Shown: positions 25,723-37,985 of the stretch, one piece after another | Layout of the letters: each line of letters begins with the position of its first letter | How positions within the stretch are numbered: position 1 is the stretch's first letter | Source of the DNA: Acanthaster planci | Taxonomy: Eukaryota > Echinodermata > Asteroidea > Valvatida > Acanthasteridae | Assembly: GCF_001949145.1 (NCBI RefSeq) | Contig: NW_019091431.1 | Location: 319,971 to 383,970 of the forward strand | DNA: 64,000 nt | Reading direction: 5' to 3' | Made by a program: the position numbers and the translations under genes | Notes under the pieces: generated by a model | Seen by the model: only the letters and a program-made list of their open reading frames with translations | Told to the model about the DNA's origin: nothing | Database searches by the model: none

Positions 25723-28238
25723 TTAGAGCTGATAGCTGAGTTTCATGTTGCTTTCAAGGATGTTCACCAACTCCTGGTAGCGAGGGACTTTACCAGACTC
25801 TAACTTGGACCAAACTGGCATGTCTGTAAAAAAAAGAAGAAGTCTCATGACTGAACTGCACGATCATGAGTGTTTTTGTCCGTTACAAACACATGTAATG
25901 CCACCCTCTCTCCACAGAGACTAGAGTTGGCCATAGTAGCAAGATAGTGGTAAATATATCAGTTGAGAAGACAAACAAGCAACACTATGAAACAAATATT
26001 CAAACTTCTCTATTCACAAACAAGCAGCTTCACATCAAACTATATTCTACCTCTGTGCTGTTTAAACAATCTTTTAAAGATGTGGTGTATACCACTGGTA
26101 ACCATCAATAGTAAATTTATGCAACATTTTTCTTTCAGCTTATAAAGCAACACCTACCATTAAGTGAAATTTCAAAAGCACCAGTGGAAAGAAGTTGTGT
26201 TTCTATGGCATTACTGATGAAGAATAACATCAAACAGGAATAAACCTGCAAACGCATAAAAAAAAAATCAGCAGCTGAATAGGTATTTAGTGACCACAGT
26301 AAAAAGCATGTGTTCAGAAAACATCCTTGCTTCATTTGAGCCTGGATTCACCCTTAATGTCAGAATGACGTGAAGCAGCATGTTCAATGTTAAAAACTAA
26401 CTGAAAGCTTGTGGTAACATTTTGGATTTGGAGGCAATTTAAGGCCGGACAGAAAGAAAGAATTTTGTTCATAAGGTTCCAGAAAAGTTCCGGAAAAATG
26501 AGGGTACCTGTAGGCATGCATAGTGATCTGCATACTAACGAGGTCTTTTTTGTAATCCCTAATGTTAATAACTGCTGATTGTCTTATTAAACTCTGACTA
26601 CTTATGGAAACGTATTGATAAAAATGAGGGTACAAGGTAATTACAAAGCCATTATGTACATTGCATCTTGCTACACAATGTAACAATTTTTGATGATGCA
26701 GTTTTCAAAGGGAAAACAAATATTACATGTACCATCCTGAATTAGAACAAAACTTTGTGGTTTGTTGATTATATTTTTAAGTTGAAGTCACAATATGATT
26801 GCGTTTTGTGAAGTACTAGGTTCTCCAATGGTTATCTTTAAGTGCTAGCAATGTATATGTATGTATATGTACGTAATATTTTCTGCCTTTACGTCTGGGA
26901 GAAAAAATCTAACAGAGGATATATACATGTAGCTAGAGTTAAGCCGCAAACACTTTAATGGCTTTCTTATCAGCTAAACAGAATTTCAGATGACCAAAAA
27001 CTAAATGAGAGGTGATTCAACACAAAGAATGAAGAAAACAAGAAAGACTTACTTTATTTTCGATGGCCCAATTCCAAAATCCTGGGGTTTCTAAACTGAG
27101 GGCCGGGAAGGGGTTGCTACCACTAACAATAAGGATAATCAGTCCAATTTTCAAAATGCCCAAAGCACTGGCTAAGTAACGACGAACTGGATGAGCTGGA
27201 AAATTCTCTCCCTCGATACTGAGTTGCGGATACCGTGTTCGAAGTCGATGGGAGTATTCTTCGAACACTTGCCGGTAACCTCAGGAAATACTGCAATCGG
27301 ACAAATTGAGTCATCCGTCATTGTCCGTAGGTCCCAACATGTCTATGGTCATGATTATTTGAACTTTATTTCAGCAGCAATGAACTACTCAAATTAAAAG
27401 TATCCAGTCTGCCAAATGATTGTCTGGACTGTTTTTCAAAAAAGAGTAGAAGATAAGCAGGCATTTCTTTAATTTAACATTAGGCCTAGGCTAGACCCAT
27501 GGACAGGGCCCAACGAATACTCCTCTGTCATATACTGGGCCCTGTCCTGATTAATAGGGATTTCTTTCGAAAACTTTATCGAGGACATCTGGGGGCATAA
27601 CTAAACATCCGCTTAATTTTGTTGAGCAGCAGAAAAAAAGGCAATATTTTTTCCTCAAATGAGAAAAAGGCGAGTTTTCTAAAATTAACAACCTAGCGGA
27701 TGGTTTACACCACGTAAGTAGTGAACATACCGGTGCAATTTCAGCTCATAAAATCAAGCAGATGTTTAGTTATGCCCCCGGATATCCCATATAAACTTTG
27801 CGAAAGAAATCCCCATGAATCGGGACAGGGCCCAGTATATGACGGAGGAGTATTCGTCGGGCCCTAGCTCAGCTGTTTACGGGTTTAGGCCTGGGCCTCA
27901 AATATGAGGTACGTCATGTATGTACGTAGGGCTCATCTATCTTCCATTTGCCTTGGAATCAGATACAGACTATTAAATACACTTTAAAGCAATAATTATG
28001 AACAATAACACACGAAATGATAGTGCGAACTTTTCATCACGTCAATGAACCAAGGAAATATGCAAATGACATGTGAGGGAACTTACCAGTAAAGAATTTT
28101 CAGCGTAGGGCCAGTAAATTGTGAAAGCTTCATTGCAGGCCGTTCATTTGGCGTTGCCTCTGTTTGCGTTAGTTCCCGTAACGTGATTAAACCAAGACAG
28201 AGGAACACTAAACCATAAATTAGTGTTCCGTTTGCCAT
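25723..28238 (-). CDS. SELENOT: Selenoprotein T (thioredoxin-like ER membrane selenoprotein)
   Basis: Four exons on the minus strand: 28238-28087, 27290-27053, 26245-26158, 25823-25723 (stop TAA); 192 aa against about 195 in mammals. The redox motif C-I-S-U (residues 51-54) follows TLKILY, with Cys51 split by intron 1 and the selenocysteine codon TGA at 27283-27281. Downstream GYRQVFEEY, RYPQLSIEGENF, ALGILKIGLIILIV, TGAFEISLN and PVWSKLESG match the family. An N-terminal signal/anchor (residues 5-20) and further hydrophobic segments at ~90-105 and ~132-144 agree with ER-membrane residence. It acts in ER redox and calcium homeostasis. A standard translation stops at residue 53 or starts falsely after TGA. 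The SECIS at 25376-25450 supports read-through. Confidence 0.95.
27281..27283 (-). other. Selenocysteine (UGA) codon
   Basis: In-frame TGA, four codons into exon 2 counting split Cys51, in the context TCC TGA GGT TAC. Conserved protein sequence lies on both sides in one frame, and a SECIS lies in the 3' UTR. Confidence 0.93.
27482..27898. repeat. Large foldback element in SELENOT intron 1
   Basis: Arms of about 145 bp (27482-27625 and 27743-27898) are reverse complements with roughly 80% identity. Shared blocks include GACGAATACTCCTC, GTCATATACTGGGCCCTGTC, GGGATTTCTTTCG and GGGGGCATAACTAAACATC. The outer tips are AGGCCTAGG/AGGCCCAGG. The ~117-bp centre is unrelated. It fits a non-autonomous foldback transposon; no coding capacity. 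Confidence 0.85.
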
Positions 28239-29117
28239 GGTTTCGGGCGGGTTTTGAAGATCTTCCTTATTTCCAAGACGAGTCCTAAATACGCCTTACC
28301 ATATATTTCGATTGCTCAAAGTCATCGTCATGAGGCATTAGTAATGCGTCAATTTATTGTGTACGTTAAAACGCACGTCAATAAGGAGGTATCGGAGACC
28401 AACGAAAACCATTCCATTCGACACTCGTTCTTTACATTCGCTGGCTCCCGTGTATAAAAAATGCTGCCAACAGAGGGCTCTCTAATACTTTAACGGTGCG
28501 GGATGAGGAGTGAATTGACACAATTAATTTCAGATTTCAGAATGTGTTTTTCCCCCTTGAATCTATGATCATAAACTTTTATGGCCCAAAATTGTCCTCT
28601 TCATCAAGAATTTTCAGTCTGTAGGCTACTTTCAGCCATAAAATATCCACACGCATTGTAACATTTTTCCACCTTCATCATTACCAGAATTAAAACGCAT
28701 CACTTCAAGTGGGTCAAAGGATTCACACAAACTAAATAATTTGTTACAAAGTTGATGTCATTTACACTTTATTAGCTCTTATTTGTATATTCTTCACAGT
28801 AAAACAGATAGTAACACATTTAATAAAGTCTCTTCTCATAACTGACAAAGTTAGAGAGCCTCCAACTCATCTTTTGATGCTAACAGAATTAAGAGAATAA
28901 AACTGCGTAGCTTATTCTGTATTTTTGCGGTTTGAATGTCAGGCAGCACAACGTTTCCACAAGGAAACTGTCCAACAAAATCTATGAAGATTCGCTGAGT
29001 TAATCAAGACGGCATTTAAACGCCTGTCGTGTACCTTATGTTGTAAAATGTGTTCTCAGTAAAAGATCGTCGTCATTTATAAAATAATAATATTGATAAC
29101 AATTGACTCCCACTCAA
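28239..29117. other. Intergenic region, SELENOT promoter side
   Basis: Lies between the SELENOT start and the 3' end of the P450 gene, both on the minus strand. It must hold the SELENOT promoter; no TATA box or other site could be assigned confidently. Confidence 0.4.
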
Positions 29118-29127
29118 TTTATTTATT
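29118..29127 (-). terminator. Overlapping poly(A) signals of the P450 gene
   Basis: Two overlapping AATAAA hexamers on the minus strand, about 50 nt after the P450 stop codon at 29174, implying a very short 3' UTR. Confidence 0.5.
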
Positions 29128-29173
29128 TACGTGTATTTTTTTTCAATTAGCAATGTCTGCAAGTACAAGTTAG

Positions 29174-31884
29174 TTAGGTATGCCGAGGCGAAGCACAGAC
29201 ACGGAAGGGGCAGGGCGAGAGCGTAATACCGAATATGCCGTCCATGCTCGGTGATGGGTTGCTTTCGGACACGGTAAAAGTGAATCGTTGTAACAGACTC
29301 ACTGTAAACAGAAACAACTCCATACGAGCTAAGTGTTCGCCGGCACACACTCGACGACCTGTAACAAGATAAGAAAAAGAAAATTAACAACAGCTCCACT
29401 GTACTTTGACCAGTCCAGTAAGTTGTTCTTGCAAAACTCTCGTGACAGCTCGGAGGATGTCGATACGTCGCGGTACGATATCAAGTCCATCGGAGTTCTG
29501 AGGTAGGCAATATAGGCCTACACGTACACGTTAAACGAGGCTATTACACAGCAAAGTAAAATCGATAAATGCAATCTCGATTTCTCTTGCAAAACAGATT
29601 TTCATGTAGTACTGTTATCGGCTTTTATCGTTCTCTTTATAATTTACCGTTTGCTGCCAATACGCTATGAAACCCAACCTTAAATGTCGAATTTATCAGC
29701 GGTGGGTTTGCGAACTGCAGATTTATGCAATCGCAATTTTTTTTTTCAATTTGTGTCAAGGTTGTGATGCCGCCCAACAAACCAAACAGTTAAAAAGCTT
29801 ACCTATTCCAAATGGAAGATATGAAGGATGTGTGGGCTTCACGACTTCCGTCCCATTAGCAGATAGGAACCTCTCTGGACGGAACTGACCTGGCTCCTCC
29901 CAGTAATATGGATCGTGGTGGGCGGCGTAGATGTTGACCATCACCATAGTGTCCTTAGGAATATTGTACCCCATGAGGTTGGAGTGCTCGTCGGCCTTGT
30001 GAGGCACAGCGAGCGCACCAGTGGGTCTGTACCTCAGAAGCTCCAACAAAACAGCGTCGCAGTACGGGAGATTGGGTCGATCAGACCAGCTTGGTTGCCG
30101 ACCGCAGCCAACAACACGGTCCAATTCCTCTTGCATCTGAATTTGAAAAGTTTTGAAAGAGAAACGGGAAAATAGTTCAGTGGAACCCGTCGCTGTGGAT
30201 GATGCAAGTTATAAGAAATGTGCTCGCGCCTATTTTCTTGACTAGGGTGTGGTCATCTTCCTACTTTTCTTAGCCACACCTCTTTTTTTCAATTAAAGCC
30301 ATGCCTACCTTCTTCTGCACATCCGGGTACTTCATCATGACCACGATCATCCACATGATCATATTAGCTGAGGTGTCAGTGCCAGCACCGAATAAGTCGT
30401 GGAGTAACCGTTCAACATCCGTCTCAACGAACGGGAACTTGGAATTAGTACCATCCTTCTTTTGCTGGACCTCACTGAAGAATAGGTCAATCATATCCCG
30501 GAAATGTTTTGGGTCAAAGGTCGCTAGATGCTCATAAACCACGGCCTGAAAATTAAGAAGAAAACGGTGTAGTTCATCCTCTTTCACAAGGCGAACAGTT
30601 CTATACCTAGACCTGCTGATATCTACTATTTTGAAATTTTCTAACACCCACTTGCACATCTCTCCTCCGTTCCTCATCAAGCTCCCTGAGTTCCTTAAAA
30701 ACAGGCGTGTAAAACAGGAACGGGAAGTAGTTCACTAATGACGCCCGACTGAAGGACATCCTCTTCCTCAAGTTGTCTTGTATGCGGACAAAGGCCTCAT
30801 TGTCATAGTCATAGCGGTGACCAAAGGACATCTGGCAGATGACATTGGAGATGGCGCTTGAAACCTTTGGGTTATCAAAAAGTTCAACAAAAATTGATTT
30901 ATCAGTTTTTTTCCTTTGAAACAGTAACCACTGTTGAAGTTGACGTCCCTTACAGCTGTTAACAATGCTAACAGCATATTCCTTCCAACACATGTGTTAA
31001 TATTAGGTGGCATTTACACTTTTTACCAGAGTTAGGGGGTTGAAGGGCCTGCCTCCGTGTTTTTCGAAGCTGTCACATAAGATGCGAGCTTCCTCGTTGA
31101 TGCAGAGTGCCATGTTGTTTTTACCGACGCCAAGGTTCCGCATCGAAGCCACTGTAAACCGACGCAAGGCATGCCAGTCTTCGCCGGTACCGAACAAAAT
31201 GGTGCCTGGATTTGAACAAAATTATGTTTGTTTCTGGCCCACAAATGTACTTTTGATCAATTGCGAGCGAGTGCGACAAAAACCTCAGCACACTGGGTTA
31301 ATTTTAACGGGGATTTGAAAGCAGATAACACAACTACAAAAATTCAGTTTCTACATAAGCACAAACCAGAACGGTATTTCTGAAAATTTCATGTGCTCAC
31401 ATCTTTGATGAAATAACTGTGATGTACAGCTTCATTAAGTTGTACCCTGGTTCTGTTCGCTAACTATGAAGCACCCGTGCCGTAGAGAAAACGTACCTTT
31501 CATTGGAAAAGAACGTTTGACTGCCTCAGGGACTTTCCGCCCGGAGAAGCTGTCGGCCTGCTTGATGAGCGCTTCTTGGATAGAAATAGCATCGTTGAGT
31601 ACAACCACCAAGGAAGTGCCGAGATAAAGGCTAAAGATACTTCCATACTGTTTGGCCAAAATGGTGAAAGCTTCGTGAAGGGGCTGGCCCTTGAGCTGTA
31701 GCGCCGACCCAACGACAGGCCAACCTACCGGGCCTGGGGGCAGGTTGTCCGGGCTGCGTAACAGCCATCGCACGGCCAGAAGAATGATGACGAAGAGGAG
31801 TGAAGCTTGGAGGTTGGGAGAGCAAGTGAAGATGAACATCAAATACTGCGCCAGGATACCCATTATATTGCAATATTGAGGCAC
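29174..31884 (-). CDS. Cytochrome P450, CYP2 clan
   Basis: Six exons on the minus strand: 31884-31497, 31205-31027, 30864-30652, 30545-30309, 30136-29803, 29358-29174 (stop TAA); 511 aa from the first ATG, or 504 from the ATG at 31863. An N-terminal membrane anchor (LLFVIILLAVRWLL) precedes the hinge PPGPVGWPVVG. Then come the I-helix oxygen-binding GAGTDTS (~313-319), K-helix ELLR (ExxR, ~371-374), FRPERF (~424-429) and the haem loop FGIGRRVCAG with ligand Cys ~455, this last split by an intron. The end (GITLSPCPFRVCASPR) is typical of CYP2. All catalytic residues are present, so a functional ER monooxygenase is expected. Substrate and subfamily cannot be told. The acceptor before 30864 (CCAAAG) is weak but gives an ungapped family match. 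Confidence 0.93.
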
Positions 31885-34615
31885 GATTACGCCTACCAGC
31901 TACAAATCTATTGCAATGTGGCTGGAGGCAGAGATGAAACCTGCGTTGTTGTCTACAGTTGCGAAGCAGAAAAGATTGACTGTGTGTAAATCTCGCGATC
32001 AAGTTCTCCGCACCATCTTTAACCAAGCTTGCCAGTCAACTGTCAAATACGTGCAGTTTTAAACTGTCCCTTGACCACAGTACGTAAAAACAGGTAGTTT
32101 GCTGCGTCACCTGTTAGACCTGTGTGAAAAACAATTCCTTCCTGCTGATGATTATGCCGGTACCAACCAGCTCTGTCAATAAATTCTGATTGTACCACTA
32201 TAATACGACTCTCAAGCAGATCGCTGGAAGAGGAAATAGAAACGAACTTCGCGTTTGTGCATTGTATCAAGTAACTATTGTTGACCTCTGTCAAGGTAAG
32301 CAGTGACCTCGTTAACCAGGAAATCATTGAATTTCACGGAGGATACGTTTGACCTAACTAATGCATCTGCCAAACGTTATTAACCTAACAAAAATAGGCC
32401 ATGACCTCGTGCGAAATGATCGATCGCTCACAATAACAGCAAATTGTTGTAAAGCTAAGTCATCTCGAAAAGCATTAATTTGCCGCATCCGAAGGATTAG
32501 GACAAATTTGACACCGCTCACACAGGTGAAGCTGCTATCCGTTTTGACTCATCATTCGGTAAACTCAAGACAAACTCTCAATCTCTCGATTACATCAAAT
32601 GGTGAATAGTTGTACCCCTCCCATCTGTTCAGCTCAGCTTTGAGCAATTTTTTTGTCAGTTTGAAAGATATATTCACACAATATGAGGTAGATCAGGAAA
32701 CCCATCACGTCTTTGCGAATCAAATCCTGCTTTTTTCATTGCGAAGTGCGGCCAACGAGCGCGCATAACGTGGACGGGCAACAGAGTACGACTTTTGCTG
32801 TTAGGAACTAAAGACACACACCATTCACAACACCAAGGACGCGCACACGAAAGATCTGTGAGGCCAGTTTTATTCTACGAATTAGGTCATCGACGATTTC
32901 AACCTTAGGAGCGACTAATAATTGAACAAATGAATACAATAAAGGAAAAACGCATGAATCAAGGATGTCGTGTGGTCAAAATCAAGGCCATGGATTTGTA
33001 TCCGTGACTGGGGAAAGTGAGTGGAACAGGTATCCAAAGAGATTGGGAATTGAGGCGAAAGGGTCTTTTACGCCACTATAATTGTAGCGTAAAAATCGCC
33101 CAAATCGTGAAATATTTTGCAAAGAGGGGAAGATGCATGCACCACCCACGAAATGCCACACGAACATTAACTGCATTTGCAGAACATTTTCTCAATTTCT
33201 TTGGGAAGGTCATTTTTTCTTCCACCATCTCTGTAAATGTTTTTCTTCTTTGACTGCTCGCCGACGGCGCACGTCGTACGCAAGTCTTGTTCACACACGC
33301 AACGTTCTGCCACGGAAAGCTGTATAGCGCCCTCTCCGTTGCCTAATATTTACTTCCACATGTACAAAGTTGCTTGTCTAGCGCCATCAACGGGAAACTG
33401 AAATTAAACAAATAATCCGATCCATCTTCATGGTCAGTGACTTAACGAATCATCAATTTCATAAAATCGTTTTATTTGCTGAATAAAAAGCTTTGAAAAT
33501 AATCCACTTTCAATCACCTTTAATTCAATTTTATTAAATTTTCAAAACTTTGAACAAGCGGTGATGATGCACATTGCCATCAATGGATTGAATTGGAGGC
33601 TGTGAAGATGAACAAAGATGAACGAATAACTGATGTGTACATAATAATCAACACTATAGGACAAGACCCTTTAATAAAGGTATAACTTTAAAAAAAAACA
33701 TAAAAACGGTAAATGTTGGGAATCCTTAATTTGCAATTTTAGATAAATGCAGAGCTGAGTTTTCTAATATCAGCAAGTTTCTGTAAACTGTGCACAGGAG
33801 TTTACATAATACTCTAACAACATGCATCAATGGCTGTTATTTCTTCGTCCTGTGACATTTCCCTAAAACCTGACACGATTTACCGGACACAAAGATTGAC
33901 AAAGAGAAAGTAAAAAACACACATTCAAAAAAGAGTTGCTGAAATCTGCATACAAACAACAAACAACAAAGCAAGGTCACAGGTTTATTTTGAGGATCTA
34001 GCTTTTTTAAGAAACTGTCTTGAATAAAATAACACATATTTGGCCAATTTAAATTCATAAAACATTTAAAGCTATACCCAGCAAGACATGGGACAAAGGG
34101 GCACCCCCATACATGTCCAATCTCTATACACGCTCTAGACTATTGTTACCTGACACGTCCCCCCTAGATATCTGAAAAGAATTCCTAAGATTTCTATCAA
34201 ACAATCACCAACACAAAGGTGGGGGGGTGGTTGCTCTCCATCCCATATCTTGCTTCAAATGTATCAAGCAGCTCCAGTGAGTGCTTGTGTGGGGTGTGTT
34301 CCTAACGTCGTTTTTGCTCCAAATATAGCATACTGTGCAAAGGCAGTGGAAAGGAGAATAGACAGTGATAAAAATAATGACCCTGGGGTAAGGGAAGAGA
34401 CAGCTTTCCCGTCAGAATCTGTCATCAAACAAACAACGATCTGTCCACTTGTCAGGTAAATTTAACTTTACCCTCAACATCACCCTCACATTAGTAGCAA
34501 TGGTTTGACCTTTGACATCTGAGAGCTGATATATCCTCTGTACCATCTATTGCCGTTGTACATGTAAATGTACACCATTCACTACTTTCAAGAGACTCCA
34601 TGAAACATGCGCCTC
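31885..34615. other. P450 upstream region and TMEM126 3' flank
   Basis: No coding exon recognised. It must include the P450 promoter (31.9 kb upward) and the 3' UTR of the TMEM126 gene. Minus-strand AATAAA candidates lie near 33983 and 33528; which is used cannot be told. Confidence 0.4.
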
Positions 34616-35998
34616 TCAATGGTCTACTTTGGTGAATTTCCGAGTAAGTTCTTGCCGGGCGACTTGCATCTGAGAACCGGCAATAAACATACCAAAGCAT
34701 GTCTGGAAAATCGCTATGGTGATGAACTGTCCCTTGAAGTATCGAACCTTGCTCCTCCAGAAATCAACAAATTGCCTTTGGTCAAAGTTTTTATAGGACA
34801 AGGCAGGTAGCTTGACGGTGTCATATCGATAGGCTAAGGCTGCACTGAGAGGGGCTGCCAAAAAGATGGGGTACGCGGTCCCTGGTGATACAAATACAGA
34901 TGAGGAAAAGGTAAGAAACTTGGAAGAATAACTTTTGTTAGATTCAATTGGGTACCTTAGCTTGCTCCATCCTGTAATTTGCCAAAGGCAAAGGCAAAAC
35001 CTTTCAATTACAGTCCTTTTTTGAAATATTTCACAATTCAGACTCTTTCATCAAAATTTCTTTGCTTCATTTGAAGAATTCTTTAACATTTGTTTCAAAC
35101 TTTCAACAATTCTCCTCTCACTGCTCATTGATAGCAAGTTCAATTTAAGAGCAAGTGGCTGTGAACATGTACAGTTCCAAATGCATATACTGTCACAAAC
35201 AGTGACAAATCAAGGAGAACATATCAAGTCTCTCAAGTTTTCCAATGATCAATTAGCAAACTTCTCCTGTTCTTACCAAGGAGGAAGTTGATCAATCCAC
35301 CTCGTATATCGGCACACACAGCACAGTTCAAGTCATTCAACAGTATTGGGTACGTGACACACTTCATGTAGATTGGACCAATAAGGAGTCCAGGCATCAG
35401 TGCACTTGGTATGCTGGTCAGAAACAAACCCTTACGAACCATCAACATGCGACGGAAGAAAGAGTTGCCTATCACTCCAACTAGACCAGCGTTGATGGAG
35501 AGAATGAGAGATCCATAACCAAACGCCCATCTGGACAAAGCAAGTAAAAAGGAAATCTGGTATTATGAGAATCATTAGCACAAGTAGAAATATTGATTGC
35601 CTGAAATGACAAAACATAGCTGCGTTACCTTTGTTTGTGAGTAAGCCTACCGATTTCAAAGCCCTACCCAAAAAAGTTATGTTCAATTTCCTGATGACGT
35701 GATCATGATGATCAGCTCCACAATACCATACCCACCATGCCTATGTATGGGATTTTGCCACAAAGGACACACTCCCACATCTTGGATCATAGGGGGGGGA
35801 CTACGGGACAAAACTGTGCAAAAAAACACTGACATACTTTTTACTGTCTGGAAGTTTCTTCAATTGCTCCAGTTGTTTATTTAGTGCCTCTGAAGCTGTT
35901 AAATATTCTCCCACAGCCATCTGCTCTTCAGGTATGTCCGGTTGGCTTGAGGCTTGCTTCATCACCATAGACGCTGCTTCTCTGCTTGATACGGCCAT
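34616..35998 (-). CDS. TMEM126A/B-like mitochondrial inner-membrane protein
   Basis: Three coding exons on the minus strand: 35998-35838, 35530-35277, 34881-34616 (stop TGA); phases agree and give 226 aa. Family hallmarks are INAGLVGVIGNSFFRRML (compare human TMEM126A LNAALCGLIANSLFRRIL), YPILLNDLNCAVC-ADIRGGL and YPIFLAAPLSAALAYRY. Several hydrophobic segments fit a four-pass membrane protein. In vertebrates TMEM126A and B act in assembly of respiratory complex I; one ancestral gene is expected in invertebrates, so A or B is not assigned. A more upstream in-frame ATG exists at 36067; 35998 is preferred because the N-terminal extension would lie in a sequence repeated elsewhere (36928-36985). 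Confidence 0.88.
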
Positions 35999-36015
35999 GG
36001 TGACACTCAGAAAAC

Positions 36016-36985
36016 GGTGTTCATTACCTTTAGTACCCTGTTCCGATGATAAGGAAACAAAGTCCACTTTCTCAAACTAACATCTTACATTTTGACTTAC
36101 AGGTTGCAGTACACCAAATACACGCCCATTGAAAAGAGTACCAAATCGGACCGAAATAGCACCACCTGTTGACTCTTGTGAAGAGGCTGGCCTCCATTTT
36201 TTCACTGGAAATTCAAAATCATGGCCAGAAGATCACTTTTCGTTTCAATTTCATTGGGGTTAGCCACGAATATTTTTTATTCGCCTTTCCTGGAAGATAC
36301 CCCCGAAATAGCAGTAAAACTAAGCACTCATTTCTGAATGTAGCCGCCCACCTCTATCCAAAATAGGCCTGCAATTTGGGGCTTTTTGTGAAAGAAATAC
36401 CCCAAACTGGAAACTAGCAGTTCCAAATTTGAGATTTATAGAAAAATTTCTATGATCCCTCCTGATTATGGTCTGTCTCATTGGAAAAATCCTGTGGGAT
36501 CACAAAATATTAATGAGCTTATGTGCAGAAATACGATGATTTGGTGGAATGCACCCTAAAGGGTCCATTACTCAATCCTCATGGACCTAGTTTAGGGTAA
36601 TTTTGACAATATATATTTAAGCAAGAAAACAACACATTTCTAACACAAGTTTGGAAAAAGACAACTGCTCAGACGGATCACGCTATTTTGTTTCTCGTCT
36701 GATTACCCGACTCAGGCACTGTGCATTCACCCAAACTAATCTCCATCCAGGTCAAGGAACCAGACAACATTTGTTAATTGGTCGTCGTTCAAAGCTCTCT
36801 GGGGCAGTCATGTATGCTGCCGTTTTACCCCAAAGAGCCCCTCAAAAACCAAAAGCCCTGTACTCTTTTCTTTCTGATATGAAAGATGACATCACCAACT
36901 ACTTGTTTAGACATGTAAGTTGTTTCCATAAAGTAGAATTTGTTGCCTTATTACAGGAACAGGGTGCTAAAGGTAATGAACACCC
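36016..36985. repeat. Inverted repeat pair flanking the TMEM126 5' end
   Basis: About 57 bp at 36016-36072 (presumed 5' UTR of TMEM126, minus strand) match 36928-36985 on the plus strand at about 80-85% identity, sharing GGAACAGGGT, CTAAAGGTAATGAACACC and CCTTAT. The copies are 0.9 kb apart and inverted. This could be the ends of a foldback element or an inverted duplication of the gene's leader. Confidence 0.65.
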
Positions 36986-37690
36986 AGAAAAGGGTCAAAC
37001 CCGTAGTCACTGTAATAAAGCAAGTAACTGCAGAATATCCCGCCATGCAAAAATACCCCCTAAAGTTCAATGGCTACGCAGTGGATTGAATGATGAAGTC
37101 TGTTTGCTATGCATTGGAGGTTGACCAAGCTCCAGGCAAGGGCCCTACCTTCCCTTACACTGCCTTAAGAAATTTTCCTTCCAATATCACAGCACGTAGC
37201 TGTGTGGAGCATTCAAGTCATTTTAGAGAACAAAGCATCCACTTCTATCATACACAACTCATCAGTGGAAGGTCAAAAGTCCAATGTGGGTCCCTGGGCT
37301 GGGAGTGATTACAGGGATATGGGGCTACAAAGACAGCCTCCAAGGTACCCCCGAAGTGTGGGGTCTGTAGTACCCCCAGAACTAGGGAGTCCGACATCCG
37401 CTCCACTCGGGAGCGGCCGTCAGACCCACAGTTCTGGGGGTACCTCCGAAGGAATGTTGGGTCGAGTAATGTAAACTGTATTATGACATGTAACATAAAC
37501 TGAATGGGGAAGGTGGAAAAAGTCTAGGTCCAATGTGGATCCCAGGGAGTGGATACAGGGATACGCAGTAATGTAATTAGGCCTACGTCCAACCAAAATT
37601 CCGGGAAGTGGCAGGCGCCGGGCAGATACTGAGATGGAGCTATGTGAGTGACCAGTCAAGCGTGACTCCATATCCGCGTATATGGAAACG
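36986..37690. other. Repeat-rich spacer between TMEM126 and discs large
   Basis: No gene recognised. It contains a compound hairpin (37344-37444) and a ~43-bp segment occurring twice in direct orientation (37279-37321 and 37527-37566; both start GTCCAATGTGG and contain TACAGGGATA). Confidence 0.5.
37344..37444. repeat. Compound GC-rich hairpin
   Basis: GGTACCCCC (37344) and TACCCCCAGAACT (37371-37383) can each pair with AGTTCTGGGGGTACC (37430-37444), GGGTCTG (37361) pairs with CAGACCC (37421), and CCGCTCC pairs with GGAGCGG in the centre. Two alternative left arms compete for one right arm. Confidence 0.65.
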
Positions 37691-37691
37691 A

Positions 37692-37985
37692 GGTGGAGTA
37701 GGGTTGGATTGGATTTATTCGGTATTACCACAAATACCAGGATAACCAATGAAAGTTTTTCAACTTATTTCTGATGGGGTTCCCTTCTCGTTTAGGAAGA
37801 AGGTCCGGAAGAGGCAGGAGGAAACCAGAGTACCCGGAGAAAACCTGCGAGAGCGAGTATGGACTGGAAACCAAAGCCAGGCTGGGTCAAGCCGGGACTC
37901 GAACCCATGCATACCCAGGCCAATCATTGCCGGTGCAAAGCGAGGAAAGAACCACTACGCTAACCCGCTCCCACGTAGGTGAATG
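37692..37985 (-). mobile_element. tRNA-derived SINE
   Basis: Minus strand. Pol III A box TTAGCGTAGTGG (37963-37952) and B box GGTTCGAGTCC (37905-37895) form a tRNA-like head. A central domain follows with TTTTCTCCGGGTACTC and GGTTTCCTCC, a conserved invertebrate SINE core that I associate from memory with the Meta-SINE superfamily. The 3' end carries AATAAATCCAATCCAACCC. No poly(A) tail and no certain target-site duplication. It sits 0.6 kb upstream of the discs-large start codon. Confidence 0.8.

Noticed and set aside
36651-37124. 157-codon ORF
   Set aside because: No recognised domain and part of it is the inverted repeat of the TMEM126 leader. Kept as a finding about the repeat, not called as a gene.
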